From positions 1 through 64,000 of the forward strand of contig CAZIOS010000011.1 of NCBI GenBank assembly GCA_964540905.1: a DNA stretch of 64,000 bases, read 5' to 3'. The translations under genes were made by a program, and so were the position numbers. Position 1 is the stretch's first letter. Every line of letters starts with the position of its first letter. The DNA comes from VAYN01 sp964540905 (GTDB lineage Bacteria; Actinomycetota; Thermoleophilia; Solirubrobacterales; 70-9). A model generated the notes under the pieces. The model saw nothing but the letters and a program-made list of their open reading frames with translations, was not told the origin of the DNA and did no database searches. This document shows, one piece after another, positions 14,084-22,365 of this stretch.

Positions 14084-16608
14084 TAGGCGCGGGCCTCGAC
14101 CTTGGCGATCTCGACGCTGACGGGACCGCCGTTGAGCAGGGCGTTGGCGTTGCCGTCCGCCACACCCTCTGCCAGGAAACAGACACCCTCCGCAACTCGC
14201 TCCTTGATTTGTACTGCCGCCTCGACGTAGGAGCCGTTCTGGCTCACCCGGACCATGTCACCGCTTTTCAGGCTCAATCGCTCTGCATCCGCAGGGGCCA
14301 GCTCCAGCCGCTGCTGGGGCTGGAGAAACCTCAATGGCGGGTTCAGCTCCGTGATGGGCCCGGCCCACAGATCCCTATACGTCCCGAGCTTCAACGCCGA
14401 GGCTGGGGAGGGAGCAGGTACCCCCTCCGAACGTTTTGCGGAATCGGCACCGCCTTCGACGGCGGACGACCGCGCCGTCTCCGGCCGACTTCCGAGAGAG
14501 GAGGGGGCACCTGCTCCCTCCCCTCCGTCGACGCCTGCAAGAGCGGACGCCCCGTCGGTCTCCTGCCAGCGGACGCCCCGGCCGCCGATGTCGGCGTCGG
14601 TGATGCCGGCGTAGAAGGGGACCGCGTCGGTGAGTGCGGCGAAGGCGGTGGGCTGGGAGTCGATGCCGGTGTCGTGGCCCAAAGCCACGGAGAGGTCGGC
14701 GAGGACCTGGTAGCCGGGGCGGATGTCGCCTGGCCGAGCAGCAGAAGGACGGACGCGCTGGAGGCGGCCGTCGGGGTGGGTGACGGTGCCGTCTTTCTCG
14801 GCGTGGGTCTCCAGCGGGAAGAGCACGTCGGCCTTGGTGCTGGTGGCGTTCTCGAACATCGAGAAGCAGACGACGAAGTCGGCGGCGGTGATCGCGGTCT
14901 CCCAGGCCTTGGTGTCGGGGAAGTCGCGGATCGGGTCGACGCCGAAGAGGATCAGGGACTTGAGCTCGCCGGACTCCAGCGCCGCGCGGATCTCCTCCGT
15001 GGCCATGCCGGTGCGGAGTGCATTTCCCCCCTCAGGGGCGGTAAATGCACTCTTCGTCAGGCCCGGGCCAGCGTCGGGGAGGCAGCCGGCCTCGCGCAGG
15101 CCGCGGGCGTTGGCGAAGTCGGGGATTTCGAGGAGGCCGGCGCCCTCGTTGGCGGCGACGTCGAGGGCAGCCGCGAGGTCGAGCAGCGACTCGACCGCGG
15201 CCTCGCCGTCGCGGGCGATGCGCTCGCCCCAGAGGACGACGACCCGCTCGGCCCCGCGCAGGGTCTCGGCCAGCGGCGTCGCCACGTTCTCGGCGCCGCC
15301 GAGCGCCGCCGCCAGCTCGGCGAGGAAGTGGCCGGCCTCGCCGGGGGCATAGCGGGCGATCGCCTCGGCGCCGCCGTCGAGCGCGGTCGGACGCTCGGTG
15401 GCGACCGCGAGCTTGGCGCCGTTGCGGCGGATCGCCTTGCGCACGCGCAGGTCGAGGATCGGCGAGCTGTGCAGGGGGTCGGTGCCGAGGACGAGGATCA
15501 CCTCGGCGGCGTCGATGTCGCCGACCCGGGCCGAGAGCGCCGGCTGGGCCAGCCGCACCAGCGCCTCGCGGCCGGCGCCGCGCGAGGCCCGCGAGTCGAC
15601 GTGGGGCGAGCCGAGCGCCTCGCGCAGCAGCCGCTGGACCAGGTGGGCCTCCTCGTTGGAGGCGTCGCCGACGATCGCGGCGCTGGCGCTGCCGCCCGCC
15701 CGCAGCCCCGCCGCCGCGGCCTCGATCGCCTGCTCCCAGCCCGCCGCGACGCCGTTGCGCAGCCGCGGCCCGTCGACCCGCTTCTCGTCGCCGAACATCT
15801 CGAAGCCGTAGCGGCCGCGGTCGCAGAGCCAGCCGTCGTCGACCTCGGCGTTGTCGCGGCCGAGCACGCGTTTGACCTGCTCGTCGCGGACCGTGAAGCT
15901 GACGTTGCACTGGCTTGGGCAGAGCGTGCAGACCGAGCCCGCCTGCTCGATGTCCCAGGGCCGGGCGCGGAAGCGGTAGGTGTAGTTGGTCAGCGCCCCG
16001 ACCGGGCAGAGCTCGGTGATGTTGCCGTGGAAGGGGGCGACGTAGGGGCGGTCGTCGAAGGTGCCGACGAAGGTGCGGTCGCCGCGCTCGAGCAGCTGCA
16101 GCTCGGCGTCTTCGGAGACCTCCTGGCTGAAGCGCACGCAGCGGTAGCAGAGGATGCAGCGCTCGCGGTCGATCGCGACCAGCGGCGAGAGCTCGATCGG
16201 CTTCTCGAAGTGGCGCTTTTCGTCGATCACCCGGCTTTTGCCCGGGCCCCAGCCCTGGGTGATGTCCTGCAGCGGGCACTCGCCGCCCTTGTCGCAGACG
16301 GGGCAGTCGAGCGGGTGGTTGACGAGCAGGAACTCGACCACCGCGCTCTGGGCGTGCTTGACCTGCTCGGTGCGGGTGTGGACGACCATGCCCTCCCGCA
16401 CCGGGGTCGAGCAGGAGGTCTGCAGTTTCGGGATCCCCTCGATCTCGACCAGGCACATGCGGCAGGCGCCGACCGGGTCGCCGAGCTTGGGGTCGTAACA
16501 GAAGACCGGGATCTCGACGTCGCCCTTGCGGGCGGCGTCGTGGAGCATCTCGCCCTCGGTCGCGACGATCTCGCGGCCGTCGATCGTCAGCGTGATCTCG
16601 CGGCTCAC
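14083..16608 (-). CDS. nuoG: NADH-quinone oxidoreductase subunit G with palindromic insertions
   Basis: An 841-residue Fe-S subunit. It has an N-terminal 2Fe-2S ferredoxin domain (GACRMCLVEIEG), then HPLDCPVCDKGGECPLQD, RCILCYRCVRF and ELCPVGAL. The N4-type motif CTLCPSQCN comes next, followed by WLCDRGRYG and a molybdopterin-oxidoreductase-like domain without evident cofactor role. GTG at 16608 overlaps nuoF by 4 bp. Two palindromes fall inside the frame. The one at 14405-14523 adds a Gly/Ala/Ser-rich stretch of about 40 residues near the C-terminus (includes SAKRSEGVPAPSP). The one at 15016-15052 gives KSAFTAPEGGNALRTG. Both look like inserts in otherwise conserved sequence. Confidence 0.93.
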   Translation of the reverse strand: MSREITLTIDGREIVATEGEMLHDAARKGDVEIPVFCYDPKLGDPVGACRMCLVEIEGIPKLQTSCSTPVREGMVVHTRTEQVKHAQSAVVEFLLVNHPLDCPVCDKGGECPLQDITQGWGPGKSRVIDEKRHFEKPIELSPLVAIDRERCILCYRCVRFSQEVSEDAELQLLERGDRTFVGTFDDRPYVAPFHGNITELCPVGALTNYTYRFRARPWDIEQAGSVCTLCPSQCNVSFTVRDEQVKRVLGRDNAEVDDGWLCDRGRYGFEMFGDEKRVDGPRLRNGVAAGWEQAIEAAAAGLRAGGSASAAIVGDASNEEAHLVQRLLREALGSPHVDSRASRGAGREALVRLAQPALSARVGDIDAAEVILVLGTDPLHSSPILDLRVRKAIRRNGAKLAVATERPTALDGGAEAIARYAPGEAGHFLAELAAALGGAENVATPLAETLRGAERVVVLWGERIARDGEAAVESLLDLAAALDVAANEGAGLLEIPDFANARGLREAGCLPDAGPGLTKSAFTAPEGGNALRTGMATEEIRAALESGELKSLILFGVDPIRDFPDTKAWETAITAADFVVCFSMFENATSTKADVLFPLETHAEKDGTVTHPDGRLQRVRPSAARPGDIRPGYQVLADLSVALGHDTGIDSQPTAFAALTDAVPFYAGITDADIGGRGVRWQETDGASALAGVDGGEGAGAPSSLGSRPETARSSAVEGGADSAKRSEGVPAPSPASALKLGTYRDLWAGPITELNPPLRFLQPQQRLELAPADAERLSLKSGDMVRVSQNGSYVEAAVQIKERVAEGVCFLAEGVADGNANALLNGGPVSVEIAKVEARA
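14405..14523. repeat. 119-bp nested palindrome inside nuoG (family C, copy 2)
   Basis: The 23-bp outer arms (14405-14427 and 14501-14523) differ at one position. The 73-nt interior holds a second pair (CGGAATCGGC against GCCGACTTCCG) and a small CCGCC/GGCGG hairpin. The CCCCCTC-GAACG-TT-GC-GA portion matches the nuoJ element at 11562-11623, while the outer arm sequence differs. The nuoG frame stays open throughout. Confidence 0.85.
15016..15052. repeat. Palindrome inside nuoG (family B, copy 1)
   Basis: GAGTGCATTT at the left and AAATGCACTC at the right are exact reverse complements, with CCCCCC and GGGGCGG continuing the stem. The same GAGTGCATT/AATGCACTC arms occur at 21836-21878 between two convergent genes. 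Confidence 0.75.
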
Positions 16609-17879
16609 GCGGCCACCGGCTGACCGGATTCGATGACCGCCTCGAACTCGGGGCGGAACTTGCGGACCATCGCCGCCACCGGCATCGCCATCGAGTCGCC
16701 GAGAACGCAGAGACAGTGGCCGATGATGTTCTCCTGGACCGAGCTGATGATGTCGAGGTCCATCGGCGTCGCCTCGCCGCGCACCACCCGCTCCAGCATC
16801 TTCACCGTCCAGTTGGTGCCCTCCCTGCACGGGGTGCACTTGCCGCAGGACTCGTGGTGGTAGAAGCGCGCCGTGCGCAGCGCCATGTGCGGGATCGAGA
16901 CGCGGTCGTCGGCGACGATGATCGAGCCGGAGCCGAGCATCGAGCCCGCTTCGGCCATCGCCTCGAAGCTGTAGGGGAGGTCGAGCTCGGCCGGGGTCAG
17001 CACCGGCGAGGAGGAGCCGCCGGGGTAGAAGGCCTTGACCTCGTGGCCGGGCTCGGGGCCGCCGGCGAGGCCGTAGATCAGCTCCCGGGTGGGTATGCCC
17101 AGCTCGACCTCGTAGTTGCCGGGGCGGCGGACGCCGCCGGAGACCGAGACGACCTTGGTCCCCGGCGACTGCTCGGTGCCGAAGCTGCGGAACCACTCGG
17201 CGCCGTGGGCGACGATCCGCGGCACGTTGGAGAGCGTCTCGACGTTGTTGATCAGCGTCGGCCCGCCGTAGAGGCCCTGCACCGCCGGGAACGGCGGCTT
17301 CAGCCGCGGGTTGCCGCGCTTGCCCTCGAGCGCGTCGAGCAGCGCCGTCTCCTCGCCGCAGATGTAGGCGCCGGCGCCCCGATGCACGACCAGCTCAAGA
17401 TCGCGATGTGAGCCGAGGATGTCCTTGCCGAGGTAGCCGGCCTCGTAGGCCTCGGCGACCGCTTCGTCGAGGATGTCGGCCTGCAGGTCGTACTCGCCGC
17501 GGATGAAGATGAAGGCGTGGCCGGCGTCGGCGGCGAGGGCGGCGATCGCGATCCCCTCGATCAGCTGGTGCGGGTTGCGCTGCATCAGCTCGCGGTCCTT
17601 GAAGGCGCCCGGCTCGGACTCGTCGGCGTTGCAGCAGAGGTACTTGGCCATCTCGCCGCGGGGCAGGAAGGAGGCCTTTTTGCCCATCGAGAAGCCGGCC
17701 CCGCCGCGGCCGCGCAGGCCCGAGTCTTCGAGCTCCTTCAGCACCTCGTCCTGCTCCATCTCGCGGTAGGCCTTCTCGAGCGTGGCGTAGCCGCCGTAGC
17801 TCCTGTAGCCGGCGAGCGTGCGCAGCGCCGGGTCCTCGGCGTGCTCGAGCAGGACGCGGGTCTCGCGCGGGTCAGGCAC
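16605..17879 (-). CDS. nuoF: NADH-quinone oxidoreductase subunit F (NADH/FMN-binding)
   Basis: A 424-residue catalytic subunit that takes electrons from NADH through FMN to cluster N3. Visible are the Gly-rich NADH site LRGRGGAGFSMGKK, the FMN region CCNADESEPGAFKDR, GAGAYICGEETALLDALEG, and the N3 ligands ESCGKCTPCREGT plus a C-terminal Cys in IIGHCLCVLGDS. GTG at 17879 follows AAGGAGG at good spacing and overlaps the nuoE end by 8 bp. The hairpin at 17894-17941 is just upstream. Confidence 0.96.
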   Translation of the reverse strand: MPDPRETRVLLEHAEDPALRTLAGYRSYGGYATLEKAYREMEQDEVLKELEDSGLRGRGGAGFSMGKKASFLPRGEMAKYLCCNADESEPGAFKDRELMQRNPHQLIEGIAIAALAADAGHAFIFIRGEYDLQADILDEAVAEAYEAGYLGKDILGSHRDLELVVHRGAGAYICGEETALLDALEGKRGNPRLKPPFPAVQGLYGGPTLINNVETLSNVPRIVAHGAEWFRSFGTEQSPGTKVVSVSGGVRRPGNYEVELGIPTRELIYGLAGGPEPGHEVKAFYPGGSSSPVLTPAELDLPYSFEAMAEAGSMLGSGSIIVADDRVSIPHMALRTARFYHHESCGKCTPCREGTNWTVKMLERVVRGEATPMDLDIISSVQENIIGHCLCVLGDSMAMPVAAMVRKFRPEFEAVIESGQPVAA

Positions 17880-18561
17880 CGTCGCCTCCTTGCGGGCGTG
17901 AACGATTACTGGGGTTATCGGCCCAGGAATCGTTCACGCCCGGGGTGTCGCCGGCCAGCGGGCGCTTGGAGAGCGCCTTCGACGGCAGCACCTCTTCGCC
18001 GGCCTGCAGCTGGCCGATCGCCGTCCCCGCCTCGGCCGCCTCGAGCGGGCCGTAGTAGCGCTGGTCGATCGAGGCCATCGGCGCGATGTCGCAGGCGCCG
18101 AGGCACTCGAAGCCGGTGACGAAGACGTCCTCGTCGCCCTCGGCGGCGGCGCGGAAGGCCTCCAGCAGCTCATCGCCGCCGCGCATCCAGCAGCTGATGT
18201 TGGTGCAGACCTCGATCCGGTGGCTGCCGACCGCTTCCGTATGAAGCAGGTCGTAGAAGCTGGCGACCGACTCCAGGTAGGCCGGCGTCACCCGCATCAC
18301 CGCGGCGGCCTGGCGGATCCCCTCCGGCGTGCACCAGCCGTAGCGCTCCTGGACCGCCCACAGCGCCGGGATCGAGGCCGATCTGCGGTCGGGGTAGCGG
18401 CCCATCAGGGTCTCGATCCGCTCCCGCAGCTCCGCCGGGCAGCCGACTTCATGCAGCTCCGGGATCGCCTCCGGGGCGCGGTCGGGGACGCGCCCCGCGG
18501 TCAGGGCGACGTCGACCGGCAGGTTGGGGTTGTCGATGCCAGCGCCGTCGACCGGGCTCAT
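17872..18561 (-). CDS. nuoE: NADH-quinone oxidoreductase subunit E with palindrome-encoded tail
   Basis: A 229-residue thioredoxin-like 2Fe-2S subunit (cluster N1a). The four ligands are in EVCTNISCWMRGG and FECLGACDIAPM. The N-terminal helical bundle begins near residue 38 (VGCPAELRERIETL). ATG at 18561 overlaps the nuoD stop by 4 bp. The tail after about residue 205 (PGVNDSWADNPSNRSR) is encoded by the palindrome at 17894-17941 and has no counterpart in ordinary NuoE, as far as I can judge. Confidence 0.94.
   Translation of the reverse strand: MSPVDGAGIDNPNLPVDVALTAGRVPDRAPEAIPELHEVGCPAELRERIETLMGRYPDRRSASIPALWAVQERYGWCTPEGIRQAAAVMRVTPAYLESVASFYDLLHTEAVGSHRIEVCTNISCWMRGGDELLEAFRAAAEGDEDVFVTGFECLGACDIAPMASIDQRYYGPLEAAEAGTAIGQLQAGEEVLPSKALSKRPLAGDTPGVNDSWADNPSNRSRPQGGDGA
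17894..17941. repeat. Palindrome inside the 3' end of nuoE (family A, copy 2)
   Basis: The left arm GGGCGTGAACGATTACTGGG (17894-17913) pairs with CCCAGGAATCGTTCACGCCC (17922-17941) with two mismatches, around an 8-nt loop. Its 40-bp core matches 3076-3115. It lies 9 bp upstream of the nuoF Shine-Dalgarno on the message. Confidence 0.85.
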
Positions 18562-19748
18562 CGGTCGACCCCGCCGAGGATCGGGTCGAGCATGCCGAGG
18601 CTGCAGATCATGTCGGCGACGTAGCTGTCGAGCGCCATCTCGCGGAAGGCCTGCAGGTTGACGAAGGAGGGGTCGCGGAAGTGGACCCGGGCCGGCTTCG
18701 AGGAGCCGTCGGCGAGCACGAAACAGCCGAGCTCCCCACGCGGCGACTCGATCGAGTAATAGACCTCGCCGGGATCGACCCGGAAGCCCTCGGTGACGAG
18801 CTTGAAGTGGTGGATCAGCGACTCCATCGAGGTCGAGAGCTCCGAGCGCGGCGGCAGCACGTACTTGCGGTCCTCGGCGATGAAGGGCCCCGCCGGCAGC
18901 GCCTCCAGCGCCTGGCCGACGATCTTCGCCGACTCGACCATCTCCGCCAGCCGCACCCGGTAGCGGTCGTAGTTGTCGCCGACAGTGCCGACCGGGATCT
19001 TGAACTCCAGCTCCGGGTAGGCGAGGTAGTCGAAGGCCTTGCGCAGGTCCCAAGGCTCGCCGGCGGCGCGCAGCAGCGGCCCGCTCACGCCCAGCTCCAG
19101 CAGCCGCTCGCGGGAGACGATGCCAACCCCCTTGGTCCGCTGCAGGAAGACCTCGTTGCGGTCCAGCAGCGCCTGGTACTGGGCGGCGCGGACCGGCATG
19201 TCTTCCACGAAGGAGCGCAGCTTGTCCTCGAAGCCGAGCGGGATGTCCTCGATCACGCCGCCGACCTGGAAGTAGCGGGTGTGCATCCGCTGCCCGGTCG
19301 CCATCTCGAACAGGTCGAGGATGCGGTCGCGCTCGCGGAAGCAGTACCAGAGCATCGAGATCGCGCCGAGGTCGAGCGCCGTCGTCCCCAGCCAGACCAG
19401 GTGCGAGTGGATCCGGCAGAGCTCGAGGAAGATCGTCCGCAGGTACTTGGCGCGGGGCGGGATCTCGAGCCCGACCAGGCGCTCGACGGCGCCGCAGTAG
19501 GCCTCCATCTGGAAGAAGTAGGAGACGTAGTCCATCCGCTCGACGAAGGGGATGACCTTCCAGTAGCTCTTGTCCTCGCAGGACTTTTCGATCCCGGTGT
19601 GGACGTAGCCGATCACCGGCTTGAGGTCGCGGACGATCTCGCCTTCGAGGTCGACGATCAGCCGCAGCACCCCGTGCGTCGCCGGGTGGTGGGGACCGAT
19701 GTTGACGGTCATGATCTCGGTCGCGCGGTCGGCGGTCAGCTCAGCCAT
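18558..19748 (-). CDS. nuoD: NADH-quinone oxidoreductase subunit D
   Basis: A 396-residue 49-kDa-type subunit lining the quinone site. It starts with the conserved NIGPHHPATHGVLRLIVDLEGE and includes the quinone-site His pair of that motif, DYVSYFFQMEAYC, and the C-terminal RDPSFVNLQAFREM and DLDPILGGVDR-type end (LDPILGGVDR). ATG overlaps the nuoC end by 8 bp. Confidence 0.96.
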   Translation of the reverse strand: MAELTADRATEIMTVNIGPHHPATHGVLRLIVDLEGEIVRDLKPVIGYVHTGIEKSCEDKSYWKVIPFVERMDYVSYFFQMEAYCGAVERLVGLEIPPRAKYLRTIFLELCRIHSHLVWLGTTALDLGAISMLWYCFRERDRILDLFEMATGQRMHTRYFQVGGVIEDIPLGFEDKLRSFVEDMPVRAAQYQALLDRNEVFLQRTKGVGIVSRERLLELGVSGPLLRAAGEPWDLRKAFDYLAYPELEFKIPVGTVGDNYDRYRVRLAEMVESAKIVGQALEALPAGPFIAEDRKYVLPPRSELSTSMESLIHHFKLVTEGFRVDPGEVYYSIESPRGELGCFVLADGSSKPARVHFRDPSFVNLQAFREMALDSYVADMICSLGMLDPILGGVDR

Positions 19749-20259
19749 AGCGATGCTCGTTGTAGGTGAAGGTGACCGGCTCGCCGCCGACCGGGAAGTC
19801 GCGCCGCTGCGGCCAGCCGACGTAGTCCTCCGGCATCAGGATCCGGGTCAGGTCCGGGTGGCCGCGGAACTCGATCCCGAAGAAGTCGAAGGCTTCGCGC
19901 TCCTGGGCCTCGGCGGTGGGGAAGAGCTCGACGCAGGAGTCGATCTCCGGCAGGGCGTCATCGCCGGGGTCGGCGAGCATCGCTTTCACCCGGATCCGCT
20001 CGACCCGGTCGCGGTTCAAGAGCTCGTAGTGGACTCCGAAGCGGGGCTCCGCCGGCAGGTAGTCGGCGACGTGCAGGCTGGAGAGGAAGCGGTAGCGCTG
20101 GCCGGGCTCGTCGCGCAGCCAGCCGAGCACGGCGAGGATCTGGGCGGGGTCGACGACGAGCGCCGCCTGGCCGCGGTCGAAGGAGGTGGCGAGGACGCCG
20201 CCGGGGCGGTCGCGCTCGATTTCGCTCCGGATCAGCTCCAGTCCGGGAGCGTCAGGCAA
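19741..20259 (-). CDS. nuoC: NADH-quinone oxidoreductase subunit C
   Basis: A 172-residue 30-kDa-type subunit. Signature segment: EREAFDFFGIEFRGHPDLTRILMPEDYVGWPQRRDFP. Separate nuoC and nuoD genes, not the enterobacterial fusion. TTG start at 20259 inside the nuoB end (8-bp overlap). Confidence 0.94.
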   Translation of the reverse strand: MPDAPGLELIRSEIERDRPGGVLATSFDRGQAALVVDPAQILAVLGWLRDEPGQRYRFLSSLHVADYLPAEPRFGVHYELLNRDRVERIRVKAMLADPGDDALPEIDSCVELFPTAEAQEREAFDFFGIEFRGHPDLTRILMPEDYVGWPQRRDFPVGGEPVTFTYNEHRYG

Positions 20260-20920
20260 GGCTCAGCTCCCGCGCCTGCTCGTAGGCCGCCGCGGCCTCG
20301 GGGCTGGGCTTGCTGGCGGGGCCGCCGCGGGCCCACTCCTCGCTGCCGGCGGCGTTGTAGCGCTGGCGCCAGCCCTGGTCGGGGTTGCCCTGGATCTTGC
20401 GCTGCAGCTTGGTGAAGCCGTAGAGGACCGCCTCCGGCCGCGGCGGGCAGCCGGGGATGTGGAGGTCGATCGGCATGAACTTGTCGGCGCCCTGGACCAC
20501 CGCGTAGTTGGCGAACATGCCGCCGGAGGAGGAGCAGGCGCCCATCGAGATCGCCCACTTCGGCTCCAGCATCTGGTCGTAGAGGCGGCGGACGACCGGC
20601 GCCATCTTGATCGAGACCCGGCCCGAGAGGATGATCAGGTCGGCCTGGCGCGGCGAGGCCCGCAGCGCCTCGGCGCCGAAGCGGGCGAGGTCGTAGCGGG
20701 CGGTGACGATCGCGATCGGCGCCTCGATCGCGCAGCAGGCGAGGCCGAAGGTGAGCGGGAAGATCGAGTTCGAGCGGGCCCAGTTCTGGACCTTCTCGAA
20801 GGTCGTGGTGACGACCCGTTCTTCGACGTAGCGGTCGAGGTCCTCGCCCTCGAGGTCGCCGCGCAGCATCTCGCGGGCCGAGGCCTGCTTGGCGCGGAAG
20901 CTGCGGCGCTCTACCTCCAA
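20252..20920 (-). CDS. nuoB: NADH-quinone oxidoreductase subunit B
   Basis: The subunit holding cluster N2, the last Fe-S centre before quinone. Cluster ligands are in GLACCAIE, MGACSSSGG and IPGCPPRPEA. TTG at 20920 overlaps the nuoA stop and follows AAAGGG by nine bases, giving 222 residues with a basic, helical leader. An ATG at 20869 (MLRGDLEG) would give 205 residues and is the alternative. Core domain identity is certain. Confidence 0.94.
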   Translation of the reverse strand: MEVERRSFRAKQASAREMLRGDLEGEDLDRYVEERVVTTTFEKVQNWARSNSIFPLTFGLACCAIEAPIAIVTARYDLARFGAEALRASPRQADLIILSGRVSIKMAPVVRRLYDQMLEPKWAISMGACSSSGGMFANYAVVQGADKFMPIDLHIPGCPPRPEAVLYGFTKLQRKIQGNPDQGWRQRYNAAGSEEWARGGPASKPSPEAAAAYEQARELSLA

Positions 20921-21288
20921 TCGAGCGCACCCTTTCGCCAGACGTAGACGTAGGCGATCAGCAGCAGGACGACGAAGGTGATCAGCTCGCCGAGGACGAA
21001 GACGCTGTCGGCTCCCCTCAGGATCACCCCGACCGGGTAGAGGAAGACGACCTCGATATCGAAGAGGATGAACAGCATCGCCAGCAGGTAGAAGCTGATC
21101 CCGAAGCGGAAGCCGCTCGACGGTTCGACCGGGATCCCGGACTCGTACGGCTCCGACTGGCGCCGGCTCGCCGCGGTCGCCTGTTTCGGCTTCTTCGGGC
21201 CGATCAGGTGGTTCAGCATCGCGAAGACGCCGCCGACGGTGAGGCCGAGCACCGCGAAGACGAGGATGGGGAGGTAGCTCTTCAGCAC
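20911..21288 (-). CDS. nuoA: NADH-quinone oxidoreductase subunit A
   Basis: A 125-residue, three-helix subunit. Conserved features: YESGIPVEPSSGFRFGISFYLLAMLFILFDIEVVFLYP with the intramembrane acidic residues. GTG at 21288 (VLKSYLPIL) fits the family N-terminus. A TTG 11 codons upstream would add a Cys-containing leader unlike NuoA. First gene of the nuo operon. Confidence 0.93.
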   Translation of the reverse strand: MLKSYLPILVFAVLGLTVGGVFAMLNHLIGPKKPKQATAASRRQSEPYESGIPVEPSSGFRFGISFYLLAMLFILFDIEVVFLYPVGVILRGADSVFVLGELITFVVLLLIAYVYVWRKGALDWR

Positions 21289-21298
21289 AGCGGTCGCT

Positions 21299-21304
21299 GT
21301 TATA
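21299..21304 (-). promoter_or_regulatory. Candidate -10 box of the nuo operon
   Basis: TATAAC on the minus strand (5 of 6 to TATAAT), 10 bp ahead of the nuoA GTG, in a locally AT-rich stretch that stands out from its surroundings. The -35 is unclear. If real, the transcript would be nearly leaderless. Confidence 0.35.
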
Positions 21305-21406
21305 CAACCACATTGTGACAACTTGCTACATAGTGATTTTCCGCATCAGCAAGCCGAATCCCGACCCTTTTGGGCGGATATCGGTTGCGGCGGCGGGGCG
21401 GTAGCA

Positions 21407-21835
21407 GTGGTCGCGGTCCACCTCGTGGTCGGCTGCGCGGTGATCCTCTTCAACCTCGCCGGCGGCCTCAGCGGCGGCATCGCCTGGTTCCGGCACCGCG
21501 CCTCGGTCCCGTTCTGGTATCTGCTGCGGGCCGCCCAGGGCTCGGTCTTCCTCCAGGTCGCGCTCGGCGGCCTGCTGGTGGTGACCAACCACGAGCCGGC
21601 CGAAAGCCTGCACTTCGTCTACGGGCTCTCGCCGCTGCTGGTCTCCTTCCTCGCCGAGGGGGCGCGGGCGGGGGCCGCCCAGCGCGAGCTCGGCGAGGTC
21701 GACTTCGAAGCCCTGCCGGGGGAGGAGCAGCAGTCCTTTGCCCTGGCGATCGTTCGCCGCGAGATGGGGATCATGGCGGTGAGCTGCTGGGTGATCTTCT
21801 TCCTCGCCCTGCGCGCGGCGACCACCGGCGGTTGA
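21407..21835 (+). CDS. Small multi-helix membrane protein of unknown function
   Basis: About 142 residues from a GTG preceded by GGGGCGG. Four hydrophobic segments are visible: VVAVHLVVGCAVILFNLAGG, the segment around FLQVALGGLLVV, HFVYGLSPLLVSFLAEGA, and IMAVSCWVIFFLALRA. A hydrophilic loop (ELGEVDFEALPGEE) separates the last two. His residues near helix ends (VHLV, RHRAS, NHEP, LHFVYG) could bind a cofactor, but nothing proves it. It is divergent from nuoA across the likely nuo promoter region. I do not recognise the family. Confidence 0.6.
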   Translation: MVAVHLVVGCAVILFNLAGGLSGGIAWFRHRASVPFWYLLRAAQGSVFLQVALGGLLVVTNHEPAESLHFVYGLSPLLVSFLAEGARAGAAQRELGEVDFEALPGEEQQSFALAIVRREMGIMAVSCWVIFFLALRAATTGG

Positions 21836-21878
21836 GAGGAGTGCATTTTCGGGTCCTATGCCCGGCAATGCACTCCTC
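21836..21878. terminator. Palindrome between convergent genes (family B, copy 2)
   Basis: GAGGAGTGCATTTTCGGG (21836-21853) and CCCGGCAATGCACTCCTC (21861-21878) pair at 16 of 18 positions around TCCTATG. It fills the gap between two convergent stops, so it can act as a bidirectional terminator. The arms match the nuoG-internal element at 15016-15052. Confidence 0.7.
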
Positions 21879-21882
21879 GCGA

Positions 21883-22332
21883 TCAGTCGATGCGGAAGGC
21901 GGGGTGGTCGGGAGCGATCTGGCGCAGCTCCTCGTCAGAGGAGTCGGGGCCGACGCCGCCGAAGAAGGCGCCGACCTCCCATTTCCACTTCTCCAGGTAG
22001 GCGCGCAGGAGCGGCGGGCGGGCGGCCTCCGGAACCTCGGTCGCGGTGAACTCCTCGACCTTGCGGCCGCGGACCAGGCGGCCGCCGCCGCTGACGCGCA
22101 TGTTGCGCACCCACTGGGTGTTGCCGCGCGGGGAGACGAGGTAGCGGGCGCCCTCGAACTCGAGCGGGTTGACCGGCGTCTGCCGCCACTCGCCGCTCTT
22201 GCGCCCCTGCACTTCCAGCACCCGCGAGCCGGCGATGCTGACGCCGAGCTTCGCCAGGCCCGCGACGAGGCGGTTGAAGACGTTCTTGGTGAACCAGCCG
22301 GGCTGCTGGAAGCGAGGTGCCTGATCGCTCAC
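21883..22332 (-). CDS. Deazaflavin (F420)-dependent nitroreductase-family protein
   Basis: A 149-residue protein of the DDN-like F420H2-dependent reductase family (split-barrel fold). Diagnostic parts are VLEVQGRKSGEWRQTPV, ARYLVSPRGNTQWVRNMRVSGGG and a C-terminal ...ELRQIAPDHPAFRID. The GTG at 22332 gives a normal family length. The substrate is unknown; the family reduces quinones, nitro-compounds or biliverdin using F420H2. Confidence 0.82.
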   Translation of the reverse strand: MSDQAPRFQQPGWFTKNVFNRLVAGLAKLGVSIAGSRVLEVQGRKSGEWRQTPVNPLEFEGARYLVSPRGNTQWVRNMRVSGGGRLVRGRKVEEFTATEVPEAARPPLLRAYLEKWKWEVGAFFGGVGPDSSDEELRQIAPDHPAFRID

Positions 22333-22365
22333 GCGGCGATTGTCGCAGCAGTAGGCTGCCGGCAC

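Noticed and set aside
6225..21288. nuo cluster as a hydrogenase or Mrp antiporter relative
   Set aside because: All fourteen subunits are present in order with complex I Fe-S motifs, and NuoF has the NADH and FMN sites.
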